From contig CAMWUM010000006.1 in the NCBI GenBank assembly GCA_947177435.1, positions 1 to 17,371 on the forward strand: DNA of 17,371 bases, read 5' to 3'. A program made the translations under genes and the position numbers. This stretch comes from an uncultured Muribaculaceae bacterium (GTDB lineage Bacteria; Bacteroidota; Bacteroidia; Bacteroidales; Muribaculaceae). Shown here piece after piece: positions 15,659-17,371 of this stretch. Below the pieces are notes generated by a model, which had not been told where the DNA came from, searched no databases, and saw only the letters and a program-made list of their open reading frames with translations. Each line of letters opens with the position of its first letter. The stretch's first letter is position 1.

Positions 15659-17371
15659 TCAGAAGGCGAGCCAGGAGGGCGGAACGGCGGCTTTGAGGGT
15701 GCGGGTGAAGAAGTCGTAACGCTTGTGGTCGCCGTATGATTCGCCCATTGTGTGGCGGGCGCCGGGGATGACTACGAGCTCGAAGTCTTTGTTTGCCTTT
15801 ATTAGGGCGTCGGCTACTTGCATTGTAGAGGCGGGGTCGACGTTGTCGTCGAGCTCGCCCACTACGAGCATGAGCGGCCGCTGCAGCAGGTGCGCGTTCT
15901 CCACGTTGGAGGCTTGGGCATAGCTGTCGTCGACGGGGTAGCCCATCCACAGCTCGTTCCACCATATCTTGTCCATGCGGTTGTCATGGCATCCGCAGGC
16001 GGAATAGCATGCCTTGTAGAACTCGGGGTAATGCAGTAGAGCGTTTAGCGATTCCTGGCCGCCGGCCGAGCATCCGTATATGCCCACCCGGTCGATGTCC
16101 AGCTCGGGGTATCGCTCGGCGGCGGCCTTAATCCAGGCTATGTGGTCGGGGATGCCGGCATCCTGGAGGTTTTTGTAGCAGATGTTTTCAAATTCACGGC
16201 TGCGAAACGATGTGCCCATGCCGTCGACCATCACCACGATGAATCCAAGTTCTGAGAGGGGCGTAAGCCAATGATTATAAGGCGTGAATGCCTTAGGCAC
16301 GTACTGGTCGCCGGGGCCCTGGTAGATGTACTCGATTACTGGGTATTTTTTCGTCGGGTCGAAGTTGGACGGACGCTGTATCAGTCCCCACATCAGGGTC
16401 TTGCCGTCGCGGCCCGGAGCGGCGAACACCTCCGGCGCATGCCAGCCGTTGGCTTGCAGCCTGGATATGTCGGCAGTCTCCAGATGCATCAGTTCACTGC
16501 CATCATTGGCGCTGCGCAGTGTGGCGACGGGAGGCATTTCCGGAGTGGATACTATATCGACAATGTACTGCATATCAGGAGAGAATGAGGCGGAATGGTG
16601 GCCAGGTGCGGGAGTAAGGCAGGTAAGGCCGCTGCCATCGAAATTGATGCGGTAATATTTAATGTCATATGGGTCCTCATCCTTGTCTACTCCATTGGCG
16701 GTAAAGTAGATAAGCCCGCGGCCTTCGTCAACCTTGATTACGCGGCGCACGTACCATTCGCCCTTTGTGATTTGCTGCGGATGCGTCAGGTCGCTGAGGT
16801 CGTACATGTACAGATGGTTCCAATTGTCGCGCTCGCTCATCCAGATTATGCGCTTATTGTCTGAGAGGTTATGGCGGAAATAGCGCGGATAGTTGACGTA
16901 CTTGTCAGATGTCTCCTCAATCAGAGTGGACACCTGTCCCGTTTCGACCGACAGCTGCAGCACGCGGTACACCTTGTGTCCGCGTTCGTTGTAGTCGAAG
17001 ATAATGTATTGCGAGTCATCGGTCCACTCCGGCTGCAAAAGGTCGTATTGGTTGGCAAAAAGTTCAGTGGAAGGGATAATAGCCTGGCCAGTCTCCACAT
17101 TGAAAATGCAAGGCACTTTAAATCTCAACTCATCTCCCGGCTTGGCGTATTCTTGCTTGTGAAGCTTGGGCTGCAGTTGGTCGGCCGGGGAAGACTCGAT
17201 ATAGTACACGTATCTTTTTTCTGCCGCGGGACGTATTTTGCATGAGGCCACTTTGCGGCCGTCGGGGCTCCAGGAAATATATGACGAATAGTAATTGCCG
17301 AGGGTGCCGTCTTCGCTCAACCGCTTCTCTGCCCCAGTGGCCAAATCCTTAACCCATACATTGTTATCCTT
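15659..17371 (-). CDS. S9 family (DPP IV-type) serine peptidase, 5' end outside window
   Basis: C-terminal 570 aa of a prolyl-oligopeptidase-family enzyme of the dipeptidyl peptidase IV type. These exopeptidases usually release X-Pro or X-Ala dipeptides and in Bacteroidota are periplasmic or surface-exposed. The frame stays open to the window edge (KDNNVWVKDLATG), so the signal peptide and first propeller blades are missing. Visible beta-propeller repeats include ISWSPDGRKVA, PEWTDDSQYIIFDY and WMSERDNWNHLYMYDL. The alpha/beta-hydrolase domain begins near visible residue 315. Catalytic triad, counted from the first visible codon: Ser435 in YGCSAGG, Asp508 in GELDDNVD, His540 in GARHTMG. The nucleophile elbow is GCSAGG rather than the usual GWSYGG, and I cannot locate the DPP IV Glu-Glu motif, so dipeptide specificity is not certain. 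It ends 104 nt before the enolase ATG, with no clear terminator between. Confidence 0.9.
   Translation of the reverse strand, partial: KDNNVWVKDLATGAEKRLSEDGTLGNYYSSYISWSPDGRKVASCKIRPAAEKRYVYYIESSPADQLQPKLHKQEYAKPGDELRFKVPCIFNVETGQAIIPSTELFANQYDLLQPEWTDDSQYIIFDYNERGHKVYRVLQLSVETGQVSTLIEETSDKYVNYPRYFRHNLSDNKRIIWMSERDNWNHLYMYDLSDLTHPQQITKGEWYVRRVIKVDEGRGLIYFTANGVDKDEDPYDIKYYRINFDGSGLTCLTPAPGHHSASFSPDMQYIVDIVSTPEMPPVATLRSANDGSELMHLETADISRLQANGWHAPEVFAAPGRDGKTLMWGLIQRPSNFDPTKKYPVIEYIYQGPGDQYVPKAFTPYNHWLTPLSELGFIVVMVDGMGTSFRSREFENICYKNLQDAGIPDHIAWIKAAAERYPELDIDRVGIYGCSAGGQESLNALLHYPEFYKACYSACGCHDNRMDKIWWNELWMGYPVDDSYAQASNVENAHLLQRPLMLVVGELDDNVDPASTMQVADALIKANKDFELVVIPGARHTMGESYGDHKRYDFFTRTLKAAVPPSWLAF

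Noticed and set aside
17342..17344. TTG as start of the S9 peptidase
   Set aside because: The frame continues to the window edge in propeller-like sequence, and known S9 enzymes are considerably longer, so the codon is an internal Leu.

Overview
The window is a chromosomal segment of a Bacteroidota bacterium. It carries a complete type IX secretion (T9SS)/gliding motor core operon (porT-porP-gldK-gldL-gldM-gldN), which is confined to this phylum. Other phylum-level signs are AT-rich leaders without Shine-Dalgarno sequences, candidate TAnnTTTG-type -7 promoter boxes, and LRR repeats of the NxLxxLxLxxCxxLxxLxC style. The high GC of the coding regions (about 65-68% in lines I counted by hand in gldM and eno, lower elsewhere) and the gene complement suggest Bacteroidales, possibly a Muribaculaceae-like gut lineage. 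That family-level placement is an inference I cannot test here.

Layout. (1) 154-1212 (+): a secreted leucine-rich repeat protein, ending at a strong bidirectional terminator shared with (2) 1274-2602 (-): an ArcD/YdgI-like arginine/ornithine antiporter. (3) 2715-9804 (+): six T9SS genes in one transcription unit. porT, porP and gldK are joined by stop/start overlaps. gldL, gldM and gldN are each preceded by a 55-78 nt spacer built from a short tandem repeat with a 7-, 10- or 8-nt unit respectively. The unit ends at a perfect 42-bp palindrome that also faces (4) 9876-14089 (-): a four-gene glycan operon read as GT4 glycosyltransferase, wecC, wecG/tagA, wecB. (5) 14262-15554 (-): enolase with its own terminator and a good -7 box. 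(6) 15659-17371 (-): an S9 dipeptidyl-peptidase-like serine peptidase whose 5' end lies outside the window.

How the genes work together. PorT and PorP are outer-membrane/periplasmic T9SS parts. GldK and GldN form the periplasmic ring under the outer membrane. GldL and GldM form the proton-driven inner-membrane motor. WecB makes UDP-ManNAc, WecC oxidises it to UDP-ManNAcA, and the WecG/TagA-family enzyme and the GT4 enzyme probably build a lipid-linked surface glycan from it. In Porphyromonas gingivalis, T9SS cargo is attached to a special LPS (A-LPS), so the glycan operon beside the secretion operon is suggestive, but a functional link is inference only.

No tRNA, rRNA, CRISPR array, insertion sequence or phage gene was seen. 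No gene-free stretch exceeds 300 bases; the largest gaps are 1-153 and 14090-14261.
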